A program made the position numbers and the translations under genes. A stretch of DNA of 64,000 nt from Microbacterium sufflavum. Its GTDB lineage: Bacteria; Actinomycetota; Actinomycetes; Actinomycetales; Microbacteriaceae. The stretch covers positions 2,170,001 to 2,234,000 of the forward strand of contig NZ_JAHWXK010000001.1 of assembly GCF_023091155.1 (NCBI RefSeq), written 5' to 3'. Below the pieces are notes generated by a model. That model was not told the origin of the DNA. It searched no databases and saw only the letters and a list, made by a program, of their open reading frames with translations. This document shows positions 1 to 8,949 of the stretch, piece by piece; position 1 is the stretch's first letter, and the number at the start of each line of letters is the position of its first letter.

Positions 1-1007
1 ACAGCCACATCGGCGCGCACGAGGAGGCCAACGGCCCCGCCGGGTTCGACGGCAGCGAGGTCTCGTCGCCGGTCACCGCCGGCGTGCGGGCCGTCGACGC
101 CGTCAACATCGAGGACATCGCCTTCCGCGACGCGCTCGCCGGTGGCATCACCGCCGTGGTCGTGAAGCCGGGATCGGGCAACCCGATCGGCGGGCAGAGC
201 GTCGCCATCAAGACGGCGGGAGGGCGCTCGGTCGACGAGCAGGTGATCCGCGCGGCGCTCGGCATGAAGTCGGCGCTCGGCGAGAACCCCAAGCAGGCCT
301 ACGGGGAGCGCAAGCAGCTGCCATCGACCCGGCTCGGCATCGCCCTCGTCATCCGTCAGGCGCTGCGCGACGCGCAGGACTACGCGGTCCGGCGTGACAA
401 GGCCCGCGCCGACGGCACGCCGTTCGCCGTGGACCTCGGAAAGCAGGCGCTCACGGAAGCCCTCGACGGCACGCTCACGTGGGAGCAGCACGCGCACCGG
501 CACGACGACATCGCCACGGCGCTGCGCATCGCCGACGAGTTCGGGCTGCGCCTCGTCCTCAATCACGGCACCGAGGCGCACAAGCTCGCCGGCATCCTCG
601 CCGCGCGCGACGTGCCCGTGATCTACGGACCCATCCTGTCGAGCCGCTCCAAGGTGGAGGTACGCGAAGCCGATCCCGCGAACCTCGCCGCGCTCGCCGC
701 GGCGGGTGTGCGCGTGGCGCTCACCACCGACCACCCGGTCGTGCCCATCGGCCTGCTCGCGATGCAGGCGGCCGTGGCCGTGCGGGCCGGGCTGCCGAGG
801 GAGACCGCGCTCGCGGCGATGACCTCGACGGCCGCGGCCATCGCCGGCATCGACGACCGGGTCGGCGCGCTGGAGCCCGGCCGCGACGCGGATGTGGTTC
901 TGTGGACCGGAGACCCGCTCGACGTCGCCTCGACCGTGCGGGAGGTGCTCATCGACGGGCGCACGGTGTACTCGGCGCCATCCGCGGCGCAGGAGGGGAA
1001 CGGATGA
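1..1007 (+). CDS. Amidohydrolase, metal-dependent (5' partial)
   Basis: The frame is open from base 3, so the true start lies before the window and about 334 codons are visible. The fragment opens with an HxGxHEE stretch, followed by a VKPGSGNPIGG stretch, a likely carboxylated Lys in VAIKT, GENPKQAYGE, a His in LNHGTEAH and an Asp in TTDHP. This set is typical of imidazolonepropionase-like members of the amidohydrolase superfamily (TIM barrel with a bound metal). The C-terminal GALEPGRDADVVLW strand is the usual composite-sheet end. Such enzymes hydrolyse C-N bonds; the substrate cannot be read here. The stop overlaps the next start (ATGA at 1004), so it is co-translated with the M20 hydrolase, which suggests a shared amide-catabolic role. 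Confidence 0.85.
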   Translation, partial: SHIGAHEEANGPAGFDGSEVSSPVTAGVRAVDAVNIEDIAFRDALAGGITAVVVKPGSGNPIGGQSVAIKTAGGRSVDEQVIRAALGMKSALGENPKQAYGERKQLPSTRLGIALVIRQALRDAQDYAVRRDKARADGTPFAVDLGKQALTEALDGTLTWEQHAHRHDDIATALRIADEFGLRLVLNHGTEAHKLAGILAARDVPVIYGPILSSRSKVEVREADPANLAALAAAGVRVALTTDHPVVPIGLLAMQAAVAVRAGLPRETALAAMTSTAAAIAGIDDRVGALEPGRDADVVLWTGDPLDVASTVREVLIDGRTVYSAPSAAQEGNG

Positions 1008-2194
1008 CGCTGCACGACGACGCCGCACGCCTGCAGCCGGAGCTGGTGGAGCTGCGCCGTCGTCTGCACCGCATCCCCGAGCCCGGGTTCGACCTGCCGC
1101 TGACGCAGCGCGCCGTGCTCGACGCGATCGACGGCCTTGGCCTGGAGATCACGACCGGATCGGACCTCAGCTCGGTCACGGCCGTGCTGCGCGGCGCGAC
1201 CGACGGCCCGTCCGTGCTCCTGCGCGGAGACATGGACGCGCTCGCCATCGTCGAGGAGACCGGCCTCGAGTACGCGTCGGCGAACGGGGCGATGCACGCG
1301 TGCGGGCACGACCTGCACGTGGCCGGACTCGTGGGGGCCGCACGCCTGCTCGCCGGGCGGCGCGACCGCATCGCCGGCTCCGTCGTCTTCATGTTCCAGC
1401 CCGGCGAGGAAGCGGGCGGCGGGGCTCCGCTCATGATCCGCGACGGCGTGCTCGACGCCGCGGGCACGCGGGTCGAGGCCGCCTACGGCATCCACGTGGG
1501 TCCGGGCGCGCGCGGCACGTTCCAGCTGAAGTCCGGCACGATCATGGCGGGCGCCAACGTGCTGCGGGTGCGCGTGCACGGGAGGGGAGGGCACGGGTCG
1601 AGGCCGCAGCAGGCCGTGGATCCCGTGCCCGTGGTGGCCGAGCTGATCCTCGCCCTGCAGTCCTGGGTCACGCGCCGCATCGACGTGTTCGATCCCGTGG
1701 TGCTGTCGGTCACGACGCTGTACGCGGGGGAGATCACGAATGTGATCCCCGAGGACGCGGGCTTCGCGGCGACCCTGCGCACGCTGTCCGAGGCGTCGAT
1801 CGCGCAGGCGCAGGCCGAGCTGCCGCCGCTGATCGAGCGCATCGCCGCGGCGCACGGCTGCACGGCCGACGTCGAGGTGATCGTCGGCTATCCGGTCACG
1901 GTCAACACGGCCGAGGAGACGGCGGCGGCGGCAGCGGTGCTCCGCGCCGAGTTCGGCGAGGACCGCGTGGACGAGATCGATGCGCCCTGGATGGCGTCGG
2001 AGGACTTCTCGTTCGTGCTCAGGGAGGTGCCAGGCACGTTCCTGTTCCTGTGCGCGACCCCGCCGGATGTGGACCAGGACGACATCCCGATGAACCACTC
2101 GCCGCATGCGCGGTTCGACGACGCGGTGCTGGGCGATCAGGCCGCGGCTCTCGCGGCGCTCGCCTGGCGCCACGTCGGAGTCGGCGACGCCTAG
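1004..2194 (+). CDS. M20 family amidohydrolase (hippurate / IAA-amino acid hydrolase-like), copy 1
   Basis: A 396-residue metallo-amidohydrolase of the M20D type, which releases amino acids from N-acyl or peptide conjugates in the cytoplasm. Metal ligands are visible: MHACGHDLH (C100, H102, D103), QPGEE (E135, E136), YGIHVGPG (H164) and a C-terminal NHSPHA His. A lid/dimerisation insert lies between, with a GRGGHGSRP stretch near residue 190. The ATG overlaps the upstream stop as ATGA. It is a close relative of the gene at 11698; both share ETGL.YA, the metal motif, SEDFSFV and the FDDAVL.DQAAALAALA tail. The two copies flank the GntR/decarboxylase/transporter block. The substrate is unknown. 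No signal peptide is seen. Confidence 0.9.
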   Translation: MTLHDDAARLQPELVELRRRLHRIPEPGFDLPLTQRAVLDAIDGLGLEITTGSDLSSVTAVLRGATDGPSVLLRGDMDALAIVEETGLEYASANGAMHACGHDLHVAGLVGAARLLAGRRDRIAGSVVFMFQPGEEAGGGAPLMIRDGVLDAAGTRVEAAYGIHVGPGARGTFQLKSGTIMAGANVLRVRVHGRGGHGSRPQQAVDPVPVVAELILALQSWVTRRIDVFDPVVLSVTTLYAGEITNVIPEDAGFAATLRTLSEASIAQAQAELPPLIERIAAAHGCTADVEVIVGYPVTVNTAEETAAAAAVLRAEFGEDRVDEIDAPWMASEDFSFVLREVPGTFLFLCATPPDVDQDDIPMNHSPHARFDDAVLGDQAAALAALAWRHVGVGDA

Positions 2195-2253
2195 GCGCCC
2201 GTCGTTTCGTCGCCGGGGTGCTCCCTGAGTGAGCGGAGCGAGACGAGGGGCGC
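2195..2253. terminator. Imperfect hairpin with REP-like core between convergent genes
   Basis: Bases 2195-2208 and 2240-2253 pair over 12 of 14 positions. They enclose a core with GAGTGAGCGGAGCGAGACG, a short palindromic sequence type that recurs between genes in many high-GC actinobacteria. It sits between the M20 gene (+) and the GntR gene (-), so it could end transcription from both sides. There is no U-tract, which is usual for this group. Confidence 0.5.
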
Positions 2254-2258
2254 GCGCG

Positions 2259-2987
2259 TCAGCGACCGAGCGTGCGGTGGTCCAGCACGGCCTTGCGGCC
2301 GACCTTCACATCGCCGGAGCGGATCGCGTCGATCAGGGCCTCATGGATGCGCAGGCGCTCGTCGGTGTCCTGCCTGAAGCCCGGCACGGCCAGGGCGTCG
2401 TCGGTCGCGGCCCCCGCGGTCTCACCCTCGATGTAGTCGACGAGGTTGAGGTAGAACGTGCGCAGCACGGCGTTGGGGGAGATCTCGGCGATCCGCCGGT
2501 GCAGCCGCCAGTTGCCGTGCAGGCCCTCGATGGGGTCGTGCCAGTGCTCGGTCAGCTCCGCCATCACGGCTTCGAGGTCGGCGATGTCGGCGTCCGTGCG
2601 GTGCTGCACCGCGTCCTGCATGACGGCCTCGTCGAGCGCGTCCAGCACCTTGATCACGTCGTTCACCGGAGCACCGGTCTGCCGCAGCCGCAGCACGCTG
2701 TGCGCGAGGCGGATCAGCGGGGACTGGTCGGCGACGAAGATGCCGCCACCGGGACCCGGGCGCAGATCGACCGAGCCGCGCGCCCGCAGCACCCGCAGCG
2801 CCTCGCCGAGCGTGGCCGGCGCCACACCGAACTGCTCGCAGAGCTCCTGGCGGGTGCCGATGCGATGACCCGGCTCGAGACCCTCCGTCTTGATCATCGC
2901 CTCGACCTCGGTGACCACGCGGTCGGCGACGGACTGCGCGGGCGCGACGCGCTGGAACGTGCGCGCTTCTTCCTGGGTGCTGGCCAC
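2259..2987 (-). CDS. GntR-family transcriptional regulator, FCD subfamily
   Basis: A 242-residue regulator. Residues ~18-85 form a GntR winged helix (recognition-helix region QFGVAPATLGEALRVLRARG, then a GGGIFV wing). The C-terminal ~140 residues are the all-helical FCD ligand domain, with Asp/His residues (LDEAVMQDAVQHRTD, HRRIAE) that in this family can bind a metal and an organic acid. FCD proteins mostly repress catabolic genes and are released by a carboxylate ligand. It reads GTG at 2987 with AAGGAT 5-6 nt upstream; a TAGGAT -10 candidate is at 3032-3037 on the minus strand. It is divergent from the decarboxylase operon, whose promoter carries a FadR-like palindrome (3093-3117), so it is the obvious local repressor and possibly autoregulated. 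Confidence 0.9.
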   Translation of the reverse strand: MASTQEEARTFQRVAPAQSVADRVVTEVEAMIKTEGLEPGHRIGTRQELCEQFGVAPATLGEALRVLRARGSVDLRPGPGGGIFVADQSPLIRLAHSVLRLRQTGAPVNDVIKVLDALDEAVMQDAVQHRTDADIADLEAVMAELTEHWHDPIEGLHGNWRLHRRIAEISPNAVLRTFYLNLVDYIEGETAGAATDDALAVPGFRQDTDERLRIHEALIDAIRSGDVKVGRKAVLDHRTLGR

Positions 2988-3084
2988 GGGGATCCTTCGG
3001 TCGGAGCGGGGCTGTGGAGCGGATCTCTCACATCCTAAAGAGCGCCTGCCGCGCCCGGGCGGTGGCGGCGGGCGATTCTCCTAT

Positions 3085-3117
3085 TTGCAGTAATTGAATG
3101 TATCTAATACAGTCAAT
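3085..3117 (+). promoter_or_regulatory. Promoter of the decarboxylase operon with FCD-GntR operator
   Basis: A -35-like TTGCAG (3085-3090) is followed after 17 bases by TACAGT (3108-3113). Between and over them lies an AT-rich inverted repeat, ATTGAATGTAT - CTA - ATACAGTCAAT (3093-3117), matching at 10 of 11 pairs. The core TGTAT-N3-ATACA has the spacing of FadR/FCD operators (TNGTNNNACNA). Binding here would block RNA polymerase, so repression by the divergent GntR protein is the simplest reading. Confidence 0.65.
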
Positions 3118-3146
3118 CACGCAATGCTGCTCACGAGAGGAAACAG

Positions 3147-4814
3147 ATGACCGACCCCACCGGTGGCGATCTGCTCGCAGACTCCCTCATCAACCAGGGA
3201 GTCTCACGGATCTTCGGCATCCCGGGCGTCCAGCTCGATGCCGCCGCAGACGCCCTCCACGCCCGCACCGACCAGGTCGACTTCATCTGCGCGCGCAACG
3301 AGCAGGCCACGACCTACATGGCGGACGGCTACGCGCGGAGCACCGGCGACGTCGGTGTCGCGATGGTCGTGCCGGGCCCCGGCGTGCTCAACGCCCTCTC
3401 CGGCGTCGCGACCGGCTACTCGGCCAACTCGCCGATGCTCCTGATCGCGGGGCAGATCGACTCGCAGGCCATCGGCCGCGGACTCGGCGCCCTGCACGAG
3501 ATCCCCGACCAGACGGGCATCCTGCAGCGACTCACGAAATGGACGGGCACCGCCCGCTCCGCCGATGAGATCCCCGGGCTCGTGCGCGAGGCGTTCACGC
3601 AGCTGCGCAGCGGCCGCCCTCGCCCCGTCGCGCTCGAGGTGCCGCCGGACGTGCTGGCCGCCACCTCGCGTGCCGTCGCGGCCGAGCGTGTCGCCGACGC
3701 ACCCCTCGTGCCGGAGGAGCAGCAGATCCGCGACGCCGCCGCCCGCCTGCTCGCGGCCAAGCGCCCGATGATCGTGGTGGGCGGGGGAGTGCTCGCCGCG
3801 AACGCATCGGTCGCCCTCCAGGCACTCGCCGAGGCACTGGAGGCCCCCGTGCTCATGACCGAGAACGGCCGCGGTGCGCTCGACGCCCGCCACCGTCTGG
3901 CCTTCGACGCGCTCGCCCTCCGCGCGTTCCGGGAGGACGCCGACCTGGTGCTCGCCGTCGGCACGCGCTTCGTCTCGACGTTCGGCACCCAGGTCGACAC
4001 GAACGGCGCCCCCGTGATCCTCGTGAACGCGGAGGCCGCCGACCTCGAGGGCCCGCGTGCCGCCGCGCAGACGCTGCACGCCGATGCCCGCCTCGCCCTC
4101 GCCGCCCTGGCCGCCGAGGTCGGCACCCCGGCGCGCGACTCGCGGGAGAGCGAGTTCGCCCGCGTGCGCACCTGGCTCGCCGCGCAGTTCGCCGACATCG
4201 CCCCGCAGCGCGAGTACCTGTCCGCGATCCGCGGCGCGCTCCCCGAAGACGGCGTCTTCGTGAGCGAGTTCACGCAGGTGGGCTACGCCGCCAGCGCCTG
4301 CTATCCGGCGTACCAGCCGCGCACCTACATCGGCCCCGGTTACCAGGGCACGCTCGGCTACGGCTTCGCCACGGCCCTCGGCGTCAAGGCGGCCGACCCC
4401 GACCGCGCCGTCGTGTCGGTGAACGGCGACGGCGGCTTCTCCTGGACGCTGCAGGAGCTGTCCACGGCCAAGCGCTACGGTCTCGGCCTCGTGACGATCG
4501 TGTTCCACGACGGGTTCTACGGCAACGTGCGCCGCATCCAGAAGAACCGGTACGGGGCACGCTACTTCGCCAGCGACCTCACCAATCCGGACTACGGCAC
4601 GCTCGCGGAGGCGTTCGGCATCCGCTCCGCACGGGCCACCACCCCGCAGGAGCTCTCGGGGGTGCTGGCCGACGCCGTGCCCGCGAACGAGCCGATCCTC
4701 ATCAACGTGCCGGTCGGCGAGTTCCCGTCGCCGTGGCACCTGATCCACGAGGGTGTGCCGCGCCCGGCGCCGCTCGCCCCCGATGCGCATCTCGTGCGGC
4801 AGGCGGGGGTCTGA
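3147..4814 (+). CDS. ThDP-dependent enzyme, acetolactate synthase / 2-oxoacid decarboxylase-like
   Basis: A 555-residue three-domain ThDP enzyme: N-terminal PYR domain with the catalytic Glu in NEQATTYMADGYAR (E52), a central TPP_M domain (IVVGGGVLAAN) and a C-terminal PP domain with the metal/ThDP motif starting GDGGF (427-431) and the Asn of FYGN. Such enzymes decarboxylate a 2-oxo acid and either release an aldehyde or condense it. The next gene, one base away, is an aldehyde dehydrogenase, which favours decarboxylase: oxo acid to aldehyde to carboxylate, as in the AruI-type 2-ketoarginine route. No regulatory ACT subunit (IlvN) is present, so biosynthetic acetolactate synthase is unlikely. 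SD GAGAGGA precedes the ATG. The substrate is not determinable. Confidence 0.8.
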   Translation: MTDPTGGDLLADSLINQGVSRIFGIPGVQLDAAADALHARTDQVDFICARNEQATTYMADGYARSTGDVGVAMVVPGPGVLNALSGVATGYSANSPMLLIAGQIDSQAIGRGLGALHEIPDQTGILQRLTKWTGTARSADEIPGLVREAFTQLRSGRPRPVALEVPPDVLAATSRAVAAERVADAPLVPEEQQIRDAAARLLAAKRPMIVVGGGVLAANASVALQALAEALEAPVLMTENGRGALDARHRLAFDALALRAFREDADLVLAVGTRFVSTFGTQVDTNGAPVILVNAEAADLEGPRAAAQTLHADARLALAALAAEVGTPARDSRESEFARVRTWLAAQFADIAPQREYLSAIRGALPEDGVFVSEFTQVGYAASACYPAYQPRTYIGPGYQGTLGYGFATALGVKAADPDRAVVSVNGDGGFSWTLQELSTAKRYGLGLVTIVFHDGFYGNVRRIQKNRYGARYFASDLTNPDYGTLAEAFGIRSARATTPQELSGVLADAVPANEPILINVPVGEFPSPWHLIHEGVPRPAPLAPDAHLVRQAGV

Positions 4815-4815
4815 C

Positions 4816-6255
4816 ATGGTCATCGGGCACGACATCGCCGGCATCAGGGAGGATGCCGCAGGGCAGGCCTCGATCGATGTCGTCAGCCCGGCCGACGGCA
4901 CCGTGATCGGTGCCGTCGTGGCTGGCGGACCCGCCGATGTGGATCGTGCGGTGGCTGCGGCCGCGGGCGCGTTCGGCACCTGGTCGACGACGCCGATGTC
5001 GCAGCGGATCGCTCATGTCGAGGCGCTCGCCGAGGGGTTGGCGCGCCACCGTGAGCTGCTCGCTGCGACGTTGAGCGCGGAGATGGGGTCGCCGATCGCG
5101 TTCGCGCGCTCCGCCCAGGTGGGCGTCGCGATCGCCGACCTCGCCCGGCTGGTCGAGGCCGCCCGCGCGCACGTCGAGCGCGAGGCGGTCTCGAACTCCC
5201 TCGTGGTCGCGGAGCCGGTCGGTGTGGTCGCCGCGATCACGCCCTGGAACTTCCCCCTGCACCAGATCATGCTCAAGGTGGGCGCCGCGATCCTCGCCGG
5301 CTGCACCGTGGTGCTCAAGCCCAGCGAGGTCGCGCCGCTGAACGCCGCGATCGTGGGCGACATCCTCCGCGAGACCGGGCTACCGGCCGGCGTCGTGAAC
5401 ATCGTGCACGGCGACGGCGCCGGTGTCGGCTCGCCGCTGGTGGCGCACCCCGGCGTCGACATGGTCACCTTCACGGGTTCGCGCCAGGTGGGGGAGCAGG
5501 TGGCGCGCGCCGCCGCCGCGACCATCAAGAAGGTCGCGCTGGAGCTCGGGGGCAAGTCGGCGGCGATCGTGCTCGACGACGCGCCGCTGGACGAGTCCGT
5601 GCGGGGGGTCCTCGCCTCGTGCTTCGCGAACGCCGGACAGACCTGCGCGGCGCAGACGCGCGTGCTGGTGCCGGAGGGCATGCGGGAGGCGTGGGAGCGC
5701 GCGGCCGTCGAGGCCGCGGCGGGCTGGGCGCCCGGCGACCCGCGCGCGGAGGGGACGGCCACCGGGCCGGTCGCCTCGGCGCTGCAGCGCGAGCGGGTGC
5801 GGTCGCACATCGAGACGGCGATCGCCGAGGGTGCGCGCGTGCTGACCGGCGGCCTCGATATCGTCGAACCGACGGCCGGCGGCGCCTACGTGCAGCCCAC
5901 GATCTTCGCCGATGTGACACCCGACATGAGGATCTTCCACGAGGAGGTCTTCGGCCCGGTGCTCACGATCACTCCGTACGCCACGGTCGATGAGGCTGTC
6001 GACCTGGCGAACGACAGCGTGTACGGCCTGTCGGGCGGCGTGTGGTCGAGCGACCCTCGACGCGCCCTCGAGGTCGCGCTGCGCATGCGCACCGGCACCG
6101 TCGGCATCAACGGCGCCGGGCTTGACGTGGGGGCTCCCTTCGGGGGGTACAAGCAGTCGGGCGTCGGCCGGGAGTGCGGCGTGCACGGGTTCGAGGAGTT
6201 CCTCGAGCTGAAGTCGGTGATGGGCGCCGCCGCCCTTCTCGACGACCACTCGTGA
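4816..6255 (+). CDS. NAD(P)-dependent aldehyde dehydrogenase
   Basis: A 479-residue ALDH-superfamily enzyme oxidising an aldehyde to its carboxylate. It has the ITPWNFPLHQ cofactor-site stretch, VVLKPSEVAP (cofactor-binding Lys), the general-base Glu in LELGGKSA (E243) and the nucleophile Cys in NAGQTCAAQT (C277), then the EEVFGPVLTI motif and a C-terminal GGYKQSGVGRECG. The ATG at 4816 is one base after the decarboxylase stop and is preferred over the in-frame upstream GTG/ATG codons that would overlap that gene by ~60 bases. It probably takes the aldehyde made by the preceding ThDP enzyme. Its end is followed by a 104-base gap before the transporter genes. Confidence 0.92.
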   Translation: MVIGHDIAGIREDAAGQASIDVVSPADGTVIGAVVAGGPADVDRAVAAAAGAFGTWSTTPMSQRIAHVEALAEGLARHRELLAATLSAEMGSPIAFARSAQVGVAIADLARLVEAARAHVEREAVSNSLVVAEPVGVVAAITPWNFPLHQIMLKVGAAILAGCTVVLKPSEVAPLNAAIVGDILRETGLPAGVVNIVHGDGAGVGSPLVAHPGVDMVTFTGSRQVGEQVARAAAATIKKVALELGGKSAAIVLDDAPLDESVRGVLASCFANAGQTCAAQTRVLVPEGMREAWERAAVEAAAGWAPGDPRAEGTATGPVASALQRERVRSHIETAIAEGARVLTGGLDIVEPTAGGAYVQPTIFADVTPDMRIFHEEVFGPVLTITPYATVDEAVDLANDSVYGLSGGVWSSDPRRALEVALRMRTGTVGINGAGLDVGAPFGGYKQSGVGRECGVHGFEEFLELKSVMGAAALLDDHS

Positions 6256-6301
6256 CCGGTAACAAACCCGAAACACCGCCGACACGAGGCAATAAAGAGC
6301 A

Positions 6302-6342
6302 ATTCATAATATTCAATGAGTTGGAACCCGCCCGAGGGTTCC
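6302..6342 (+). promoter_or_regulatory. AT-rich site plus hairpin ahead of the solute-binding protein gene
   Basis: The ALDH-lipoprotein gap (6256-6359) carries a conspicuous AT patch. On the minus strand, 6302-6317 reads ATTGAATATTATGAAT, resembling the operator at 3093. Just after it, GGAACCC (6323-6329) and GGGTTCC (6336-6342) form a perfect 7-bp stem with a 6-base loop. The hairpin could protect the downstream message or partly terminate, setting the solute-binding protein level apart from the enzymes. A second promoter here is also possible. Confidence 0.45.
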
Positions 6343-6359
6343 GTGAAGAGAGGACACCC

Positions 6360-7928
6360 ATGAGACGCAGCATCGTAGCCGCGGTCGTCGGCGTGACGGC
6401 ACTCGCCCTGACCGGCTGCGCCGGCGGGGGAGACGGGTCAGGAGGCGGAGCGGTCGAGAAGGCCACCATCGCCATCGCCGCCGACCCGGGTTCGCTCAAC
6501 CCGATCACGAACGCGACGCAGGCGGGGCAGGAGGTCTCGGCCTACCTGTACGAGACCCTCATGTCGTTCGCCCACGGCAAGGACGCCGAGGGCCTGCTCG
6601 CCGAGAGCTGGACGGAGTCGACGACCGAGGTGTCGTTCGTGCTGAAGGAGGGGATCGTCTGCACGGACGGCTCCGAGCTCACCGCCTCCGACGTCAAGGC
6701 CTCGTTCGACTACGCCGCAGACCCCGAGACGGCATCGCCCTACTCCGGCGTCTACTTCCCCGCCGAGGGCCTGACCGTCGAGGCCGACGACGCCTCGCGC
6801 ACCGTCACGTTCACCAGCGCGCAGCCGCAGAGCTTCCTGCTCAGCAACATCGGCCAGATGCCGGTCGTGTGCGCAGCCGGCATCGAGGACCCCGCGTCGC
6901 TCGACTCCACCCCCGTCGGCACCGGCATCTACACGCTCGAGGACTCCTCGCCCGGGCAGACCTACACGCTCGCCCTGCGCGACGACTACACGTGGGGTCC
7001 CGGCGACGTCACGAGCGACACCGAGGGGCTGCCGAAGACCGTCGAGCTGGAGGTCGTCGACACCGAGCCCACGCGCGCGAACATGCTCCTGTCTTCCGAG
7101 ATCAACGTCGCCGAGGTCGGCGGCACGGATCGCGACCGGCTGGAGAGCGGCGATCTGTTCACGATCGACGTGCCCGCCCGTCCCGGCCTGATGTTCTTCA
7201 ACCAGTCGGAGGGACGCCCGACCAACGACCTGCTGGTGCGGGAGGGCATCGCCGGCGGCATCGACCGCGACGAGGTCGCCTCGGTCTCCACCGGTGGACG
7301 CGGCGAGCTGATGACCTCGCTCGTCTCCTCGTTCACCGCGGTGTGCGTCGGGGCGGATGCCACCACGTCGCTCATCGGCTTCGACGCCGACGCGGCGGCC
7401 GCATCGCTCGACGAGGCCGGCTGGACCGTGGGCGCCGACGGCGTGCGGGAGAAGGACGGCGCGAAGCTGGAGCTCACCTTCGTCTACCCGTCCACCGAGG
7501 CGCAGTCGGTCGTGGCCGGCATCGAGCTCATCCAGCAGCAGCTGGGCGAGATCGGCGTCGAGGTCACTCCGGCACCGTCGTCGTCGTACACCGACGTCAT
7601 CTTCCAGGGCGGCGACTGGGACCTCATCTGGGCCCCGATCTCCACCACGCTGCCCTCCACCTGGGCCGGCATCCTCTCGGGTCCGTTCCCCCCGGACGGC
7701 GGCAACTGGACGTACAACACCAACCAGGAGTTCTTCGACCTGACGGCCGAGGCGCAGCAGCTGGCCGGCGAGGACAGCTGCGACGCGTGGACCGCCGCGC
7801 AGGCCTCGGCGATCGGTAACCTCGAGGTGATGCCGTTCGCGGAGTCCACGAGCACGCTGTACGGAGCGGGCGTGGAGTTCGAGGTCACCACCAACGGACT
7901 GCTGATCCCGACGAGCCTCCGAGGCTAG
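6360..7928 (+). CDS. Peptide-type ABC transporter substrate-binding lipoprotein (SBP_bac_5)
   Basis: A 522-residue extracytoplasmic binding lipoprotein. The first ~20 residues are a lipoprotein signal ending in the lipobox LTGC (Cys20), followed by a Gly-rich linker (AGGGDGSGGG) before the globular domain. The body is a family-5 solute-binding protein (DPGSLNPITN, TPVGTGIYTLE, PARPGLMFFNQ). It captures a peptide, nickel chelate or similar ligand outside the membrane and feeds the permeases encoded next. The ATG at 6360 follows GAGAGGA; longer in-frame starts would lie inside the ALDH gene. The ligand is unknown, but the flanking M20 amidohydrolases suggest peptides or N-acyl amino acids. Confidence 0.93.
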   Translation: MRRSIVAAVVGVTALALTGCAGGGDGSGGGAVEKATIAIAADPGSLNPITNATQAGQEVSAYLYETLMSFAHGKDAEGLLAESWTESTTEVSFVLKEGIVCTDGSELTASDVKASFDYAADPETASPYSGVYFPAEGLTVEADDASRTVTFTSAQPQSFLLSNIGQMPVVCAAGIEDPASLDSTPVGTGIYTLEDSSPGQTYTLALRDDYTWGPGDVTSDTEGLPKTVELEVVDTEPTRANMLLSSEINVAEVGGTDRDRLESGDLFTIDVPARPGLMFFNQSEGRPTNDLLVREGIAGGIDRDEVASVSTGGRGELMTSLVSSFTAVCVGADATTSLIGFDADAAAASLDEAGWTVGADGVREKDGAKLELTFVYPSTEAQSVVAGIELIQQQLGEIGVEVTPAPSSSYTDVIFQGGDWDLIWAPISTTLPSTWAGILSGPFPPDGGNWTYNTNQEFFDLTAEAQQLAGEDSCDAWTAAQASAIGNLEVMPFAESTSTLYGAGVEFEVTTNGLLIPTSLRG

Positions 7929-7935
7929 GAGCCGC

Positions 7936-8949
7936 ATGCTGGACCACGCGTCCGCCAGGACGGACACCGTGGCGGTGTTTCTTCGGAAGCGCCGCCACGG
8001 CAACCCCTGGCTGAGATTCCTCCTCCGCCGCGCGCTGCGCATGCTGGTGGCGATGTTCGTGATCATCGCGGTCGCGTTCTTCGTGCTCAGGGCATCCGGC
8101 GGCGACCCCGTGCGCGCCGCACTCGGCGCGACGGCCGACGAGGCCGTGGTCCAGGCCCGGCGCGATCAGCTGGGTCTCAACGACCCGCTGATCGTGCAGT
8201 TCTGGAACTATCTCACCGGCATCCTCCAGGGCGATCTGGGCTCGTCCCTCATCACCGGACGGTCGGTGTCGGAGCTCGTGCAGAACCGTCTCCCGGCCAC
8301 CCTGGAGCTCGCCGGCATCTCGTTCGTGATCGTGCTGCTGGTGGCCGTGCCCGTGGGCCTCGGCATCGCGATCCTCACGCAGGGCAACCGACGCCGCGGC
8401 GTCGAGGTGACGTTCACCGGCATCACCGGCGTGATCGCCGCGATCCCGGAGTACCTCCTGGGCGTGGCACTGGTCGTGATCTTCGCGGTGGGGCTGCACT
8501 GGTTCCCCGTGGCCGGACGCTCGGGCCCCGCGTCGTACGTGCTGCCGGTGCTGGCCATGACGGTCGCCTCGTGGGCGTCGCTGTCGCGCATCGCCCGCGT
8601 CGAGGCGCTGAACACGCTGTCCGACGACTACGTGCGCACGGCCCGCTCCAAGCGCATCCCCGCGTCGTGGGTGTACTTCCGCCACGCGCTGCCCAACATG
8701 CTCACCGCCACGCTGACGATCGGCGGCACGCTGCTGTCGACCATGGTCGCCTCCAGCGTGCTCGTGGAGAAGGTGTTCAACTGGCCGGGTCTGGGCTCGG
8801 CGTTCGTCGACGCCATCGCCACGAAGGACTACGGCATCGTGCAGGGCCTCGCGCTCGTGTACGCGGCCATCATCCTCGTCATCACCCTCGCGGTCGACAT
8901 CGTGCTGTCGCTCCTCGACCGGCGCACCACCCTCCTGGAGACGACCTGA
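7936..8949 (+). CDS. ABC transporter permease, DppB/OppB type
   Basis: A 337-residue inner-membrane subunit of the peptide importer. One membrane helix lies near residues 35-53 (MLVAMFVIIAVAFFVL), then the large external loop with the DppB-typical DQLGLNDPL and GDLGSSLITGRSV stretches, then five more helices. The EAA loop toward the ATPase is DDYVRTARSKRIPASWVYFRHALPN, read in part near residue 235. The start is 7 bases after the lipoprotein stop. An ATG at 8041 would remove the basic N-terminal extension and is possible, but ATG 7936 has a GGAG-like upstream sequence (TAGGAGCCGC). The stop overlaps the next start as TGATG. Confidence 0.9.
   Translation: MLDHASARTDTVAVFLRKRRHGNPWLRFLLRRALRMLVAMFVIIAVAFFVLRASGGDPVRAALGATADEAVVQARRDQLGLNDPLIVQFWNYLTGILQGDLGSSLITGRSVSELVQNRLPATLELAGISFVIVLLVAVPVGLGIAILTQGNRRRGVEVTFTGITGVIAAIPEYLLGVALVVIFAVGLHWFPVAGRSGPASYVLPVLAMTVASWASLSRIARVEALNTLSDDYVRTARSKRIPASWVYFRHALPNMLTATLTIGGTLLSTMVASSVLVEKVFNWPGLGSAFVDAIATKDYGIVQGLALVYAAIILVITLAVDIVLSLLDRRTTLLETT

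Noticed and set aside
3147..4814. Biosynthetic acetolactate synthase (ilvB)
   Set aside because: There is no small regulatory subunit, ketol-acid reductoisomerase or other branched-chain gene nearby, and an aldehyde dehydrogenase follows directly.
4753..4815. Upstream extension of the aldehyde dehydrogenase
   Set aside because: It would overlap the decarboxylase gene by ~60 bases; the ATG at 4816 starts a normal ALDH.
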